Positions 6,022 to 13,963 of a stretch of 20,382 nucleotides of DNA are shown here, piece by piece. The notes under the pieces were generated by a model. The model was given only the letters and a program-made list of their open reading frames with translations. It searched no databases and had not been told where the DNA came from. The translations under genes and the position numbers were made by a program. Origin of the DNA: a virus; IMG/VR virus record IMGVR_UViG_3300017744_001653, positions 1 through 20,382 of that record. One strand, given 5' to 3'. The first letter of the stretch is position 1. Every line of letters starts with the position of its first letter.

Positions 6022-6514
6022 CTGCTTCGGTTATTTTTAAAGTTAAATATGTTCCATCAGATGAATACTCTATAGTATTTCCTTCTAAGGATATAGTTCC
6101 ACTTGACTGTGGTGTTTCACCAAATAAATTAGCGATTAGCTGTCTGCTAAGTTCTGCATATACTCTACTTTCAAAATTTCTAATAAATCTTTGCACTGTA
6201 GAATTTTCTTTATCTCTTTCTGCTTCTTCTTTAGCAGCTTTAATCTCATCTTTTATTTTTTGTTTTCTATTAAATTCTTGGTTTTCAATGGTCAGATAAT
6301 GACTAGATGTATTAATCCCACTAAAACTAGGTGACTTAAACTTATGAACTATTTGGTCTGCTTTAAGATTTTGTACAAATATGCCTATAATTAAAGCCAA
6401 TCCAAAAGCCACTACAAACCATGTTATTCTAGTTTTTTCTAGTTCATCTTTCCTACGCTTTAGTTCAGCGTTACTAGGTCTACCTCTTTTCTTCTTAATC
6501 TTTTCTTTGGTCAT
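5972..6514 (-). CDS. csgF: CsgF-like curli assembly factor with basic, membrane-anchored N-terminus
   Basis: From ATG at 6514 the protein has 180 residues; an in-frame TTG six codons upstream is less likely. Residues 54-180 resemble CsgF. The segment HKFKSPSFSG (57-66) matches the N-terminal F-x-N-P-x-F-x-G motif with which CsgF binds inside the CsgG pore. The C-terminal part (LTLKITEADGTVTEITIPI) matches the CsgF strand pattern of a ligand-like domain ending in T-x-I-x-V. In CsgF the signal peptide precedes this motif directly. Here a hydrophobic helix (32-48) is preceded by about 30 charged residues with KKKRGRPSNAELKRRK, which resembles an AT-hook core. The helix may be an uncleaved anchor or an unusual signal. 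A long charged helical region (about 80-118) replaces the middle of E. coli CsgF. The gene overlaps its upstream neighbour by 20 bases and CsgG by 50. Confidence 0.8.
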   Translation of the reverse strand: MTKEKIKKKRGRPSNAELKRRKDELEKTRITWFVVAFGLALIIGIFVQNLKADQIVHKFKSPSFSGINTSSHYLTIENQEFNRKQKIKDEIKAAKEEAERDKENSTVQRFIRNFESRVYAELSRQLIANLFGETPQSSGTISLEGNTIEYSSDGTYLTLKITEADGTVTEITIPIGSFTF

Positions 6515-6845
6515 CTCTATCTGCCTTAGCAATTTTACTGCTATCTATAAGTTGAGGTACGCCAAGAATAGTTTTAATTAAAGTGTCTTGTCTTATAATT
6601 TCATTGTCTAAACTACGCACCCTATCAATTAATGCTACTAGTATTCCATGTTGTGAGTCAAGTTTTGTGCCTAGTCGTTCTTCTATAGCTGCTATTTGTG
6701 ATTCTACTTTTTCATCAACATTATCAAGTTTAGTTTCCATGCCATCTACAATACGCATAATTAGTTTGTATATAAACCAACCCAAGCCAACAGAAGCTGC
6801 TATTGGAAAACCAACCTCTTGAATTACTTTTATTGCCATATCCAT
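6495..6845 (-). CDS. Holin-like membrane protein with coiled coil
   Basis: A 116-residue protein with one transmembrane helix near the N-terminus (about 11-31, GFPIAASVGLGWFIYKLIM). A long charged coiled-coil region follows (about 34-100, with heptad-like EE, KV and DS spacing). This topology, short periplasmic N-terminus, helix, cytoplasmic coil, is seen in small phage membrane proteins annotated as holins or BhlA/UviB-like proteins, and the opening E-V-G-F-P-I is common among them as I recall. It stands at the junction of the tail-fibre genes and the curli cassette, with its stop overlapping the CsgF-like start. It could be the phage holin, or a membrane protein of the curli cassette. No Shine-Dalgarno is evident; the upstream gene ends two bases before it, suggesting translational coupling. 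Confidence 0.6.
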   Translation of the reverse strand: MDMAIKVIQEVGFPIAASVGLGWFIYKLIMRIVDGMETKLDNVDEKVESQIAAIEERLGTKLDSQHGILVALIDRVRSLDNEIIRQDTLIKTILGVPQLIDSSKIAKADRDDQRKD

Positions 6846-6847
6846 AA

Positions 6848-7042
6848 TTATTCAGAGTAAGACCTTATTTCATCAGACGTTATAATATGTTGCTCCATTT
6901 TGCTTTGTGTAGCATCAGTGTCAACATTGCCATCTGCATCTAAAACGCATGGCACTTCAAATATAGCTCCATCTGATGTTCTTGTAGCTATATAAAAATT
7001 AATAAAATTATCGCTTTCTCGTTGTACTGTTTCATATTCCAT
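6848..7042 (-). CDS. Small hypothetical protein, 64 aa
   Basis: A 64-residue acidic, soluble protein with no signal peptide or membrane segment (starts MEYETVQRE, ends DEIRSYSE). The ATG shares one base with the TAA of the adhesin-like gene upstream (TAATG), so translation is probably coupled. A DADGNVDTDAT segment in the middle resembles an exposed, possibly cation-binding loop, but it is too short to claim an EF-hand. Its position directly after the receptor-binding region suggests a fibre chaperone or small virion protein. I do not recognise the family. Confidence 0.6.
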   Translation of the reverse strand: MEYETVQRESDNFINFYIATRTSDGAIFEVPCVLDADGNVDTDATQSKMEQHIITSDEIRSYSE

Positions 7043-7629
7043 TATTTAAAACCTAAAGTAACAGGAGATGATGTCGGACTAGAAAAAACACCTGCTGCTG
7101 TTGAACTATCAGCCATAGTCCAAATTCTAGTGCTTCCTACCTGCTGAAAAGTTAGACTACTTCTTGTACGAGTTGCATTTGGTGTGCCACTTGTATTTGA
7201 CTGATTGTAATAAATATCAACTGTAGTCCACCCTGCGTTTCCTGTAGGTGTTCCAGTTGTATCAGAAATATAAAACTGGGTTGCATTATTATTTACAGCG
7301 TACCATTGCCAACTTGGATTAGTGCTATATAAATCACAAGTTGCATCTGACACAGAGCCAAAAGCTGTAGAGCCAACATTACCATAACCCTGAAATGATT
7401 GACCAAAAATTGTAGTTGCTGCATTAGTGACTGTAACAATCCAATCATAATAAGATGCACCATAAAAGTTAGACATAGATATTGCACCTGAAGATACACC
7501 TGCAAGACTTCTTAAATCTGTTTCACCCATAGATGATGTAGCAGTTGCTGATCTCCCTAATTCAACATTAATTGACCTGTCAGTTGTAGTGCCACCAATG
7601 GACATAGTTCCACTAGATGCTAGAGTCAT
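7042..7629 (-). CDS. Small tail-associated adhesin-like protein
   Basis: A 195-residue protein, rich in Ser, Thr, Gly and Asn and almost free of Lys. The first 60 residues contain the pattern GTMSIGG...INVELGRS...DLRSLAG...GAISMSNFYGAS. As I recall, this pattern (…ISLSDLYG) is common at the N-terminus of phage tail appendage or virion proteins from marine and other environments. The C-terminal part (about 65-195) looks like a beta-rich domain with aromatic residues (W, Y), as expected for a receptor- or glycan-binding module. It starts 17 bases inside the megaprotein gene, so it is translated from the same message. Likely a short fibre, tip or adhesin; the exact role is inference. Confidence 0.65.
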   Translation of the reverse strand: MTLASSGTMSIGGTTTDRSINVELGRSATATSSMGETDLRSLAGVSSGAISMSNFYGASYYDWIVTVTNAATTIFGQSFQGYGNVGSTAFGSVSDATCDLYSTNPSWQWYAVNNNATQFYISDTTGTPTGNAGWTTVDIYYNQSNTSGTPNATRTRSSLTFQQVGSTRIWTMADSSTAAGVFSSPTSSPVTLGFK

Positions 7630-10600
7630 TATCTAACCTAACCTTTAATGCATCTATTTGCTTTTGTTGGTCTTTAACAGTTTCAATTAAATATCCAACT
7701 AAGTTGCCATATGCTACTGACTTAGTACCCATTTCATCATCTGCAGTCATTACAAGTTCAGGTGCTATTTCTTCTATTTCTTGTGCAATAACACCACTAC
7801 TTTTAACACTATCTTTAATAAAGCTAACACCACGCATTTGTAATGCTTTTTTACTGTCTAGTGTTTGTATGTTTGTTTTTAATCTTTTGTCTGAAAAGGC
7901 TGTTACGTTGCCACTACTTGTTATTTCACCTGAAGATATAGTTCCTATGTTGCTCATATTACGAGAACTATCTATAACAGTCGTTCCTGCATTTACAGTT
8001 CCAATTTTTAATGATCTACATATTGGTGCAGCACTTTGTATAACAATTCCATAATCACCACTATCAGAACCATAATAATAAGCTGCACCATCAACTGCTG
8101 ATATAAGATTTTTACCATTATGACCTTTGTAATCTATTGATGCTGTTGTAGAACTTGAACCAAATTCAGTTCCTTTTACTGCACCTGAACTTGTTATTGC
8201 ACCTGATGATATAGTTCCAACTGTAATATTTGGACTACCTGATAACCCTGTTGCAGTAATACCAAGTGCGTTTATTTGTGCTTGTGTTTGGTCTGCTGTA
8301 GCACCACTTTCTATGCCATCTAATTTTGAACCATCTGCTGAAATATCTCTACCATCAACAGTTCCTGTTACTGTCATATTTCCTGATAAAGCTATGCTTG
8401 TTAAACCTGTTAGTGCAGTATCAAGATTAAGAGTGACAGCACCTGACGTGCCACCACCATTAAGGTTAGTACCTGCACCGACTGAAGTAATGTCTCCAGT
8501 TCCACCACCACCGACAGCAGAACCATTAAAGTATAAAGAACCACTTACGTTATATAGTTTGTTAGTTGTAGTGCTTGGTGTTTGTGATGGTAAGGCTAAA
8601 GCATCTGCTGTAACCTCTCCAGTGAAGGTTGCGTTCTGTGATGAGTCAAATGTTAGAGCTAAAGCACCATCTGCATTAATCTTGAATGTGCCACTTGCTC
8701 CACCATCTGCAGATAGGGTTGTGCCACCAACAGCATCATAAACCAAGCCAACAACTTGCGTATTTCCTGAACCTGCCTGTATTCTAAAACCACCACTACC
8801 TGTTGAACTTCTTAGTATTGCATCTGCTTGTGTAGTATCGCTTGATATTCCAGTAACTTTACCAATTATTAAATCAGGTTGAGTTCCTGTAGCTTCAAAA
8901 TTACCAGCTACAACAAAATCTCCATCAATAGCAGCTCCTTCATTAAGAGTTAGTAAACCAATACCACCAACTTCTGAATAAGTTAAAACATCATCTAAAG
9001 GCTCGTTATTTAATGTAATAACACTAGCATCTAAAGTACCTGTAACAGTGGCGTTAGTCACATTTAATGAAGTAGCTGTAACTGAGCCAGTTATTGTGGC
9101 ACTTGTTGCAGTTAATGCTCCACCACTTGTCACAATAAAAGCACCTGAACCTAAATTAATAGATGACGAAGAACCATTAATTGCAATACCTGAATTGTTA
9201 ATAGTTACATCACCACCACTAACAGTCACATTGGCTGCATTTAAAGTACCTGTATCTATATCATTAGCACTTATAGAACCAAAGACACCTGAATCTGAAG
9301 TTATAGTACCTGCTGTGATTCTGTCTGCATCTATACTACGTGCTATTACCTTTGCACCTGCTATCGTGCCATCTACAACTAAATCGCCTGTAGTGAAATT
9401 ACTGATCTCTACAAAAGAACCACCACTTCCTGATGTCCCTGAATATTTATAGGCTTTTGATACTTTTGGACTAGCACTGGTGTTGACCATAATTAAAACA
9501 TCATCATCAAAAGGTAATCTTCCATGTGCTGTGTTGAATGCTGAATCTGAAAGAGCAGTAGTTGTGTTACCCTCTACATGAAAATAACCTGAAAAATTAG
9601 GTATAACAATGTCTGTAGCTTCTACCTTTGTAAAAGAACCAGCAGCCTGACTAGATGCACTAGATACTTTATCAAAAAAAGACACAGCTTTAACTTTAAA
9701 ATAATATGTAGTTGAATCTGAAAGACCATCATCAATACCAAAAGATACCTTTTGTGTAGCACTTGGAACACCTGCTATCGTTCTTACAAGATTAGTACCA
9801 TCATTGGGTGTAAACCCTGAACTTGTAGCTCTATAAATCTTAATATCCCTTAAATCAGTGTTACTTGGATTTACCCAAGACAAACCTATAGATAATGGTT
9901 TACCTGTAGTAGCTGATAAAGAAGTAGGAGCAGATGGTGTTGCTATACCTGTTCCTGAACTAGTATTTATATTAACTTCACTTGTATTAGCACTAAAAAC
10001 ATTATTAGCTGAAAAATGTCTAGCTACTATGTAATAAACTGAATTAGCTTTTACATTAGGTATGATTTCTTTAGTTTTACCTTTACCTGCAATCAATGAA
10101 CCAATGTAAGTACCTGAAGATGTGCCATAAAGTATTTCAGTACCTTGTATTAAATCATCAGGGTTGTTTGTCCACTGAACTTGTAAATCATAACCAGTGT
10201 TAATTAAAGTTGCTGATACTGATAAACCTGTTGGTGCTGTTACGCTAAAACTACCTGTAGAAACGCTTGTGCCTTCGTCTATGGGACTGGTATAACTACT
10301 TGAAGCAAATGCATATACAGAAGAATCAATCTCTTTAAGGGCAAGTCTTGTAGCAAGAACTGGAACATCATCTGATTCTATAACTTCTAAATTTGTGCTT
10401 AAAACTTCAAATGTTTTGTTTGTATAACCCAGTCTTTCGTTTGTAAGGTAAACCCAATCAAATGGTTGTAGTTGCATATAAGCAATATTGCAAAGAACTG
10501 AAAGACTGACTTCTTTTCTAGTATGCAATAAAGCTGTTCTTTGTAACCTTTGTGCCATTGTAGTTGTATCTGTAAATGGCAACTGTATTTCTAAAGATTT

Positions 10601-12007
10601 TCTATAATTTGCTGAAGATTCTCCAGTTGGGGTGTCGTTACTTAAAAAAGTGCTATCTGTGTAAACAGGTGAATCGGTAGCTATATAATTATTATTAGCA
10701 TCTACATATACAGCTTTTACAGTATTAAAAGACTCTCCACTACTTTGTTTTGTAGCTATAGATATCGGTGCTAATAAATTATCGTCTGTGATTGTCATAT
10801 CAGGCGTAACAGAAGCACCTGCAAACATTACAAACTTACCATCTATATAAGATAACTTACCTGCACAAGAACTTAGCAATCCTTCTATGACATCACTACC
10901 ACTAGCAGACATATTTGTTATGCCATTTGCTGTATAGAGTTCTTCTGTGAATGTTAGAGTTACACCATCAGCTATAGTTTGTGCTGATGATAAAGTAATT
11001 ACTAAACCTCTTCTTCTAACAACCTTAACTGTTCCTGATATACCTGTACCTGTGACTGTTTGACCAACATCTATAAGTGTCAATGTTGATGATGTGTCTA
11101 CTGTTACAGTCGTTGAACTTGATATAGCACCATTGACTGTAGCTGTTCCGATGGTGTTACCACTATCACAAGTATTGGCTGCTGATGAAAAACCACCTAA
11201 AGCTGTTGTGTCTAAGACTTCGCTAGATGTCGCTTTTAATCCATAAGTAGTGTCAGTTATATAATCCCTTACACATAGAGCAGGATTATCAGACCATGCA
11301 GTAGATGATGTTCTAGGGTCATAAACTTTCTTACCTTTTACAACAAAAGCCATAGGTGGAATACCACCACCAAATGCTTCAGAATCTACAACCATTTCTA
11401 TCAACATATAAGACATGCCAATAAACTTGTCTGAAGATGTTAAAGATGTGTTATTTACTACAGTTGAATTAGCTGTTGTTTGTGAGCCATCTACAAAAAC
11501 ATATCTAAGCAAAGAACTTTGTACGCCAAATTTATTTTCATTATCAGCATTAACAAATTTACTATTTGTTGCATATTGGAATCCACCACTTGAAACAGTA
11601 GTTAAAATCTCATCATTAATAAGTACATCTTCAAGACCTTCTACTTCATGTCCTGCCAAAACAACTATCATAGATAGCTTGTAGTTATCAGTTCCTGAGG
11701 TTTCTATATGAGTTATTGTTCCACCGACTCTAGCTTTACCATATATTATCTGTCTTGGTGCAGTGGCTGTTCTTGATGCTATTTTATTACCGAAGTTTTC
11801 CGTAGCAGTAGCTTTGATGCCTTTTGACATCAATCCACCGACTAAAGTTGATATAGCTGATAAAGCAGCCATTTCCATTGCTGTTACACCAAATAAAGTG
11901 GCTGCTGCACCACCGACACCTGCTGTTCCGAACACAAAAATTGCACCTGACATAACAGCAAATGTCACTACAAATATTGTTACTGCTGCTTTTACTGCTT
12001 TAGCCAT
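7613..12007 (-). CDS. Tail-tip / central fibre megaprotein with fibronectin III repeats and S74 autoprocessing domain
   Basis: At 1464 residues this is the largest gene in the window. The N-terminus (about 1-60) is hydrophobic, Ala/Gly-rich and resembles lambda-J and GTA-g15-type tail tip proteins. Residues about 60-330 carry the tail-tip region (APRQIIYGKARVGG, DPRTSSTAWSDNPALCVRDY). Two fibronectin type III-like domains follow (about 590-690, starting TAPTGLSVSA; and 695-790, starting SAPTSLSATTG). A long region of Ile/Val-Thr-Gly strands (about 895-1350, e.g. ADRITAGTIT and DGRDISADGSKLDGIESGAT) is typical of triple beta-helix fibres. The C-terminus (1372-1464) is a peptidase S74 intramolecular chaperone with S-D-K-R-L-K at Ser1372, where autoproteolysis is expected after trimerisation, and a final coiled coil. 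It joins baseplate and receptor-binding roles in one chain. A GGAGAG lies before the ATG, which overlaps the DUF6950 gene by eight bases. Confidence 0.9.
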   Translation of the reverse strand: MAKAVKAAVTIFVVTFAVMSGAIFVFGTAGVGGAAATLFGVTAMEMAALSAISTLVGGLMSKGIKATATENFGNKIASRTATAPRQIIYGKARVGGTITHIETSGTDNYKLSMIVVLAGHEVEGLEDVLINDEILTTVSSGGFQYATNSKFVNADNENKFGVQSSLLRYVFVDGSQTTANSTVVNNTSLTSSDKFIGMSYMLIEMVVDSEAFGGGIPPMAFVVKGKKVYDPRTSSTAWSDNPALCVRDYITDTTYGLKATSSEVLDTTALGGFSSAANTCDSGNTIGTATVNGAISSSTTVTVDTSSTLTLIDVGQTVTGTGISGTVKVVRRRGLVITLSSAQTIADGVTLTFTEELYTANGITNMSASGSDVIEGLLSSCAGKLSYIDGKFVMFAGASVTPDMTITDDNLLAPISIATKQSSGESFNTVKAVYVDANNNYIATDSPVYTDSTFLSNDTPTGESSANYRKSLEIQLPFTDTTTMAQRLQRTALLHTRKEVSLSVLCNIAYMQLQPFDWVYLTNERLGYTNKTFEVLSTNLEVIESDDVPVLATRLALKEIDSSVYAFASSSYTSPIDEGTSVSTGSFSVTAPTGLSVSATLINTGYDLQVQWTNNPDDLIQGTEILYGTSSGTYIGSLIAGKGKTKEIIPNVKANSVYYIVARHFSANNVFSANTSEVNINTSSGTGIATPSAPTSLSATTGKPLSIGLSWVNPSNTDLRDIKIYRATSSGFTPNDGTNLVRTIAGVPSATQKVSFGIDDGLSDSTTYYFKVKAVSFFDKVSSASSQAAGSFTKVEATDIVIPNFSGYFHVEGNTTTALSDSAFNTAHGRLPFDDDVLIMVNTSASPKVSKAYKYSGTSGSGGSFVEISNFTTGDLVVDGTIAGAKVIARSIDADRITAGTITSDSGVFGSISANDIDTGTLNAANVTVSGGDVTINNSGIAINGSSSSINLGSGAFIVTSGGALTATSATITGSVTATSLNVTNATVTGTLDASVITLNNEPLDDVLTYSEVGGIGLLTLNEGAAIDGDFVVAGNFEATGTQPDLIIGKVTGISSDTTQADAILRSSTGSGGFRIQAGSGNTQVVGLVYDAVGGTTLSADGGASGTFKINADGALALTFDSSQNATFTGEVTADALALPSQTPSTTTNKLYNVSGSLYFNGSAVGGGGTGDITSVGAGTNLNGGGTSGAVTLNLDTALTGLTSIALSGNMTVTGTVDGRDISADGSKLDGIESGATADQTQAQINALGITATGLSGSPNITVGTISSGAITSSGAVKGTEFGSSSTTASIDYKGHNGKNLISAVDGAAYYYGSDSGDYGIVIQSAAPICRSLKIGTVNAGTTVIDSSRNMSNIGTISSGEITSSGNVTAFSDKRLKTNIQTLDSKKALQMRGVSFIKDSVKSSGVIAQEIEEIAPELVMTADDEMGTKSVAYGNLVGYLIETVKDQQKQIDALKVRLDNDSSI

Positions 12008-12422
12008 TAGACACTCTCCACACAGATATAATATTCACATTTTGTTTTGCTACTACCATATCATCTGATGGTGTTAATACTTTAAACCCATCTGATATAC
12101 CTACTAATTCTGATTCTTCTTTATAAACTACTAAATCGCCTTTTTGCATAAATGCTTTATCCACTTGCATTACATCTTTTTCTTTACAGGCTTTGGCAAT
12201 GCTTTTAGATAGCGTTTTTCCATATTCTTTGATTGATCGCATAGCTTCTGCTTCTGTTTTCCATTTTAATTGTTTAGGTATTAAATCTTTACCAGTCATA
12301 GCTTTAATACATGCATTAGCAAATTTACAACAATCCCAAGAACCCCATGCAAAACCTTTGAATCTATTTTTTGCTATAAATTCATCAAGCAAAATGTTCC
12401 AATCTGTTTTTTTAATTAGCAC
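12000..12422 (-). CDS. DUF6950-like tail assembly protein (degenerate NlpC/P60-type fold)
   Basis: A 140-residue protein from a GTG start (shared with the preceding TAG stop), with AGGAAG as Shine-Dalgarno. The motif F-A-W-G-S-W-D-C-C-K-F-A (about 24-35), then A-x-T-G-x-D, and GDLVVY near residue 94 fit the DUF6950 family, which occupies the place of the NlpC/P60 peptidase (GTA g14, lambda K) between hub and tail-tip genes. There is no histidine anywhere in the protein, so a standard Cys-His catalytic pair is impossible. It is more likely a structural or assembly protein at the tail tip than an active peptidoglycan peptidase. Confidence 0.75.
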   Translation of the reverse strand: MLIKKTDWNILLDEFIAKNRFKGFAWGSWDCCKFANACIKAMTGKDLIPKQLKWKTEAEAMRSIKEYGKTLSKSIAKACKEKDVMQVDKAFMQKGDLVVYKEESELVGISDGFKVLTPSDDMVVAKQNVNIISVWRVSNG

Positions 12423-13072
12423 TATCTTTCTTCCTGAACACCGACATTTCTACCATTATCTCTACCACCACCACCACTACCACCTGCACCTGCACCTGTG
12501 TTACTTGAAGAACGACCCCATATAATCTCTTTATCTTGTAAAGATTGAACTCTATCAAAACAGGTATCACCTGCACTTATGTATTGTTGTGATTCTTTGG
12601 TATATCTAAGATTAGATGGTCTTTGTAAGTCAATCAGTCTATTTTCAGCATCTACAGTAATTGTAGAGCCATTAGGGTCATCATTTATTACCATTGACTG
12701 CATACGACCTTTAAATAAAGTCATAGTGCCTACAGTGGTGTCTGTTCCACATGAAAGATATCCTAAGTAAACAGTTATAAATCTATTTTGATAGTTTTCT
12801 GTAAGTGCTAAATCTAGTACAGTTGCATCCATTCCTGCTAAAGCAACAGACAAACCACTAGATTTTAATTCTAGGGTGTCTTCTATATTAGATACAGACA
12901 ATAAAGTACCAACACCAGTATATGTGCCACCATCTATAGTAAGGTCATAATCACCTGACCATAATCTTACAGTTTCTGTGTCAAACTCTGCTTTGACTGC
13001 TAAGAATAATACTTGATGGTCTGCTTCAAGGTAGCTAGTAATAGAACTATCTATCCCACCTCTATTTGACAT
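12422..13072 (-). CDS. Tail hub / baseplate protein (DUF2163- or gpL-like position)
   Basis: A 216-residue protein. The N-terminal part (DSSITSYLEADHQVLFLAVK, then VRLWSGDYDLTIDGGTYTGVG) matches a family I recall from siphophages, where the first domain of the tail hub begins with a helix followed by a beta sandwich describing F-D...R-x-W-S-G. The segment LFKGRMQSMVINDDPNGSTI and DAENRLIDLQRP resemble the second half of hub proteins of the GTA g13 / DUF2163 type. The C-terminus is a glycine-rich, flexible tail (GAGAGGSGGGGRDNG). Its place after the distal tail gene and before the DUF6950 gene is the hub position. The ATG directly follows the TAA of the preceding gene. Confidence 0.72.
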   Translation of the reverse strand: MSNRGGIDSSITSYLEADHQVLFLAVKAEFDTETVRLWSGDYDLTIDGGTYTGVGTLLSVSNIEDTLELKSSGLSVALAGMDATVLDLALTENYQNRFITVYLGYLSCGTDTTVGTMTLFKGRMQSMVINDDPNGSTITVDAENRLIDLQRPSNLRYTKESQQYISAGDTCFDRVQSLQDKEIIWGRSSSNTGAGAGGSGGGGRDNGRNVGVQEER

Positions 13073-13963
13073 TTAAACTACCTCAATACAAGAGAAAGAT
13101 ATTCCATAGTTAGAGATATTATCAGCATCCCAGTCAACATCTTTTGTTGTCAATCTAAACAATCCTTTTGGAGTTGCGAATCTTACTAAATGATTTTGTG
13201 TAATAGCAGTTCTTAGTTTCGGTTGTATTTTTACCCCATAAGTATCTTCACCACCTATGACATTTAATGTTGCATCATCTGTAACCATTACATACTGAAC
13301 AGGATTTGCACCTGCTGTTGAACTTGATGTTATTTGTAAGTAATCGCCTTTTTTTATAGTTCCTGTTGCAGAGCTTGAACTTGCTGATAAATTAATTCCT
13401 GTAGCACCTTTCTGATTAGATTTGATTGTACAACCTGTTTTATCTGCTTCTGTTACTAAACCACCTGATTCAGATTCTACGACTACTGTATATGAATTAG
13501 TTTTTGTAGTTATTTTATCTGTTCCATTATTTTCAGGATTAGCTGAACCTGTAACTACTATAAAGTCTCCAACAACTGCATTAGCAAAAGGTGTTGTATT
13601 AGATGGTGCTGTTATTGTTTGTGTTGTAGATGAAAAGTCTAATTCTATGCTTCCCTGATTGATTCTATCTTTTGCCTTGAGATCATTAGCATTGTATGTA
13701 CCTTGATTAAGTAAAGCATCAGGGTCTGCAAATTTAAAATGATTTACAGGACCATTAAGTTCTAAAAGAAATGATTGCCAATTTTTAGCAACATTCCTAC
13801 GCATTGGTGGTAGATTAACTGTAGCTTCCCAAAAGACACCATCATATTCTTGTGTTCTTACTTTTCCTGTATATGGAGAAGCCACACTACCGACTGCCCT
13901 TCTTAAAACAAAGTTACTCCTAATAAAATTAGGTGTACTTGGCATTGTTACTATCTTAGCCAC
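13073..13963 (-). CDS. Distal tail protein-like (GTA g12 position)
   Basis: A 296-residue protein from a GTG start with an AGGAG nine bases or so upstream; an ATG six codons later is an alternative. The N-terminal half has R-x-V-G-S-x-x-S-P-Y-T, DGVFWEATVNLPPMRR and NWQSFLLELNGPVNHFKFADPD, a pattern I recall from distal tail proteins of many siphophages (W-x-A-x-V-x-L-P-P-M-R). The C-terminal part (DYLQIT, YVMVTDDA, IQPKLRTAI, PKGLFRLTTKDVDW) completes the family. A Ser/Thr/Asn-rich stretch of roughly 70-100 residues in the middle seems longer than usual and may be an inserted domain. The protein would form a ring between tail tube and hub. It overlaps the tape-measure gene by eight bases. 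Confidence 0.75.
   Translation of the reverse strand: MAKIVTMPSTPNFIRSNFVLRRAVGSVASPYTGKVRTQEYDGVFWEATVNLPPMRRNVAKNWQSFLLELNGPVNHFKFADPDALLNQGTYNANDLKAKDRINQGSIELDFSSTTQTITAPSNTTPFANAVVGDFIVVTGSANPENNGTDKITTKTNSYTVVVESESGGLVTEADKTGCTIKSNQKGATGINLSASSSSATGTIKKGDYLQITSSSTAGANPVQYVMVTDDATLNVIGGEDTYGVKIQPKLRTAITQNHLVRFATPKGLFRLTTKDVDWDADNISNYGISFSCIEVV

Noticed and set aside
1098-6514. Interpretation of the curli and cyclase genes as bacterial chromosome next to a prophage end
   Set aside because: Phage-type spanin and membrane genes continue on the far side, all on the same strand with the same tight packing and AT-rich composition.
7617-9452. Several plus-strand open frames opposite the tail-tip megaprotein
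   Set aside because: Their Pro/Val/Ala/Ser-rich composition is the antisense image of a Gly/Thr/Ser-rich fibre; no plausible start sites.
11830-12007. Hydrophobic N-terminus of the tail-tip megaprotein as a signal peptide
   Set aside because: Hydrophobic Ala/Gly-rich starts are common in tail-tip proteins of this type, and the protein is a virion component, so export is not implied.
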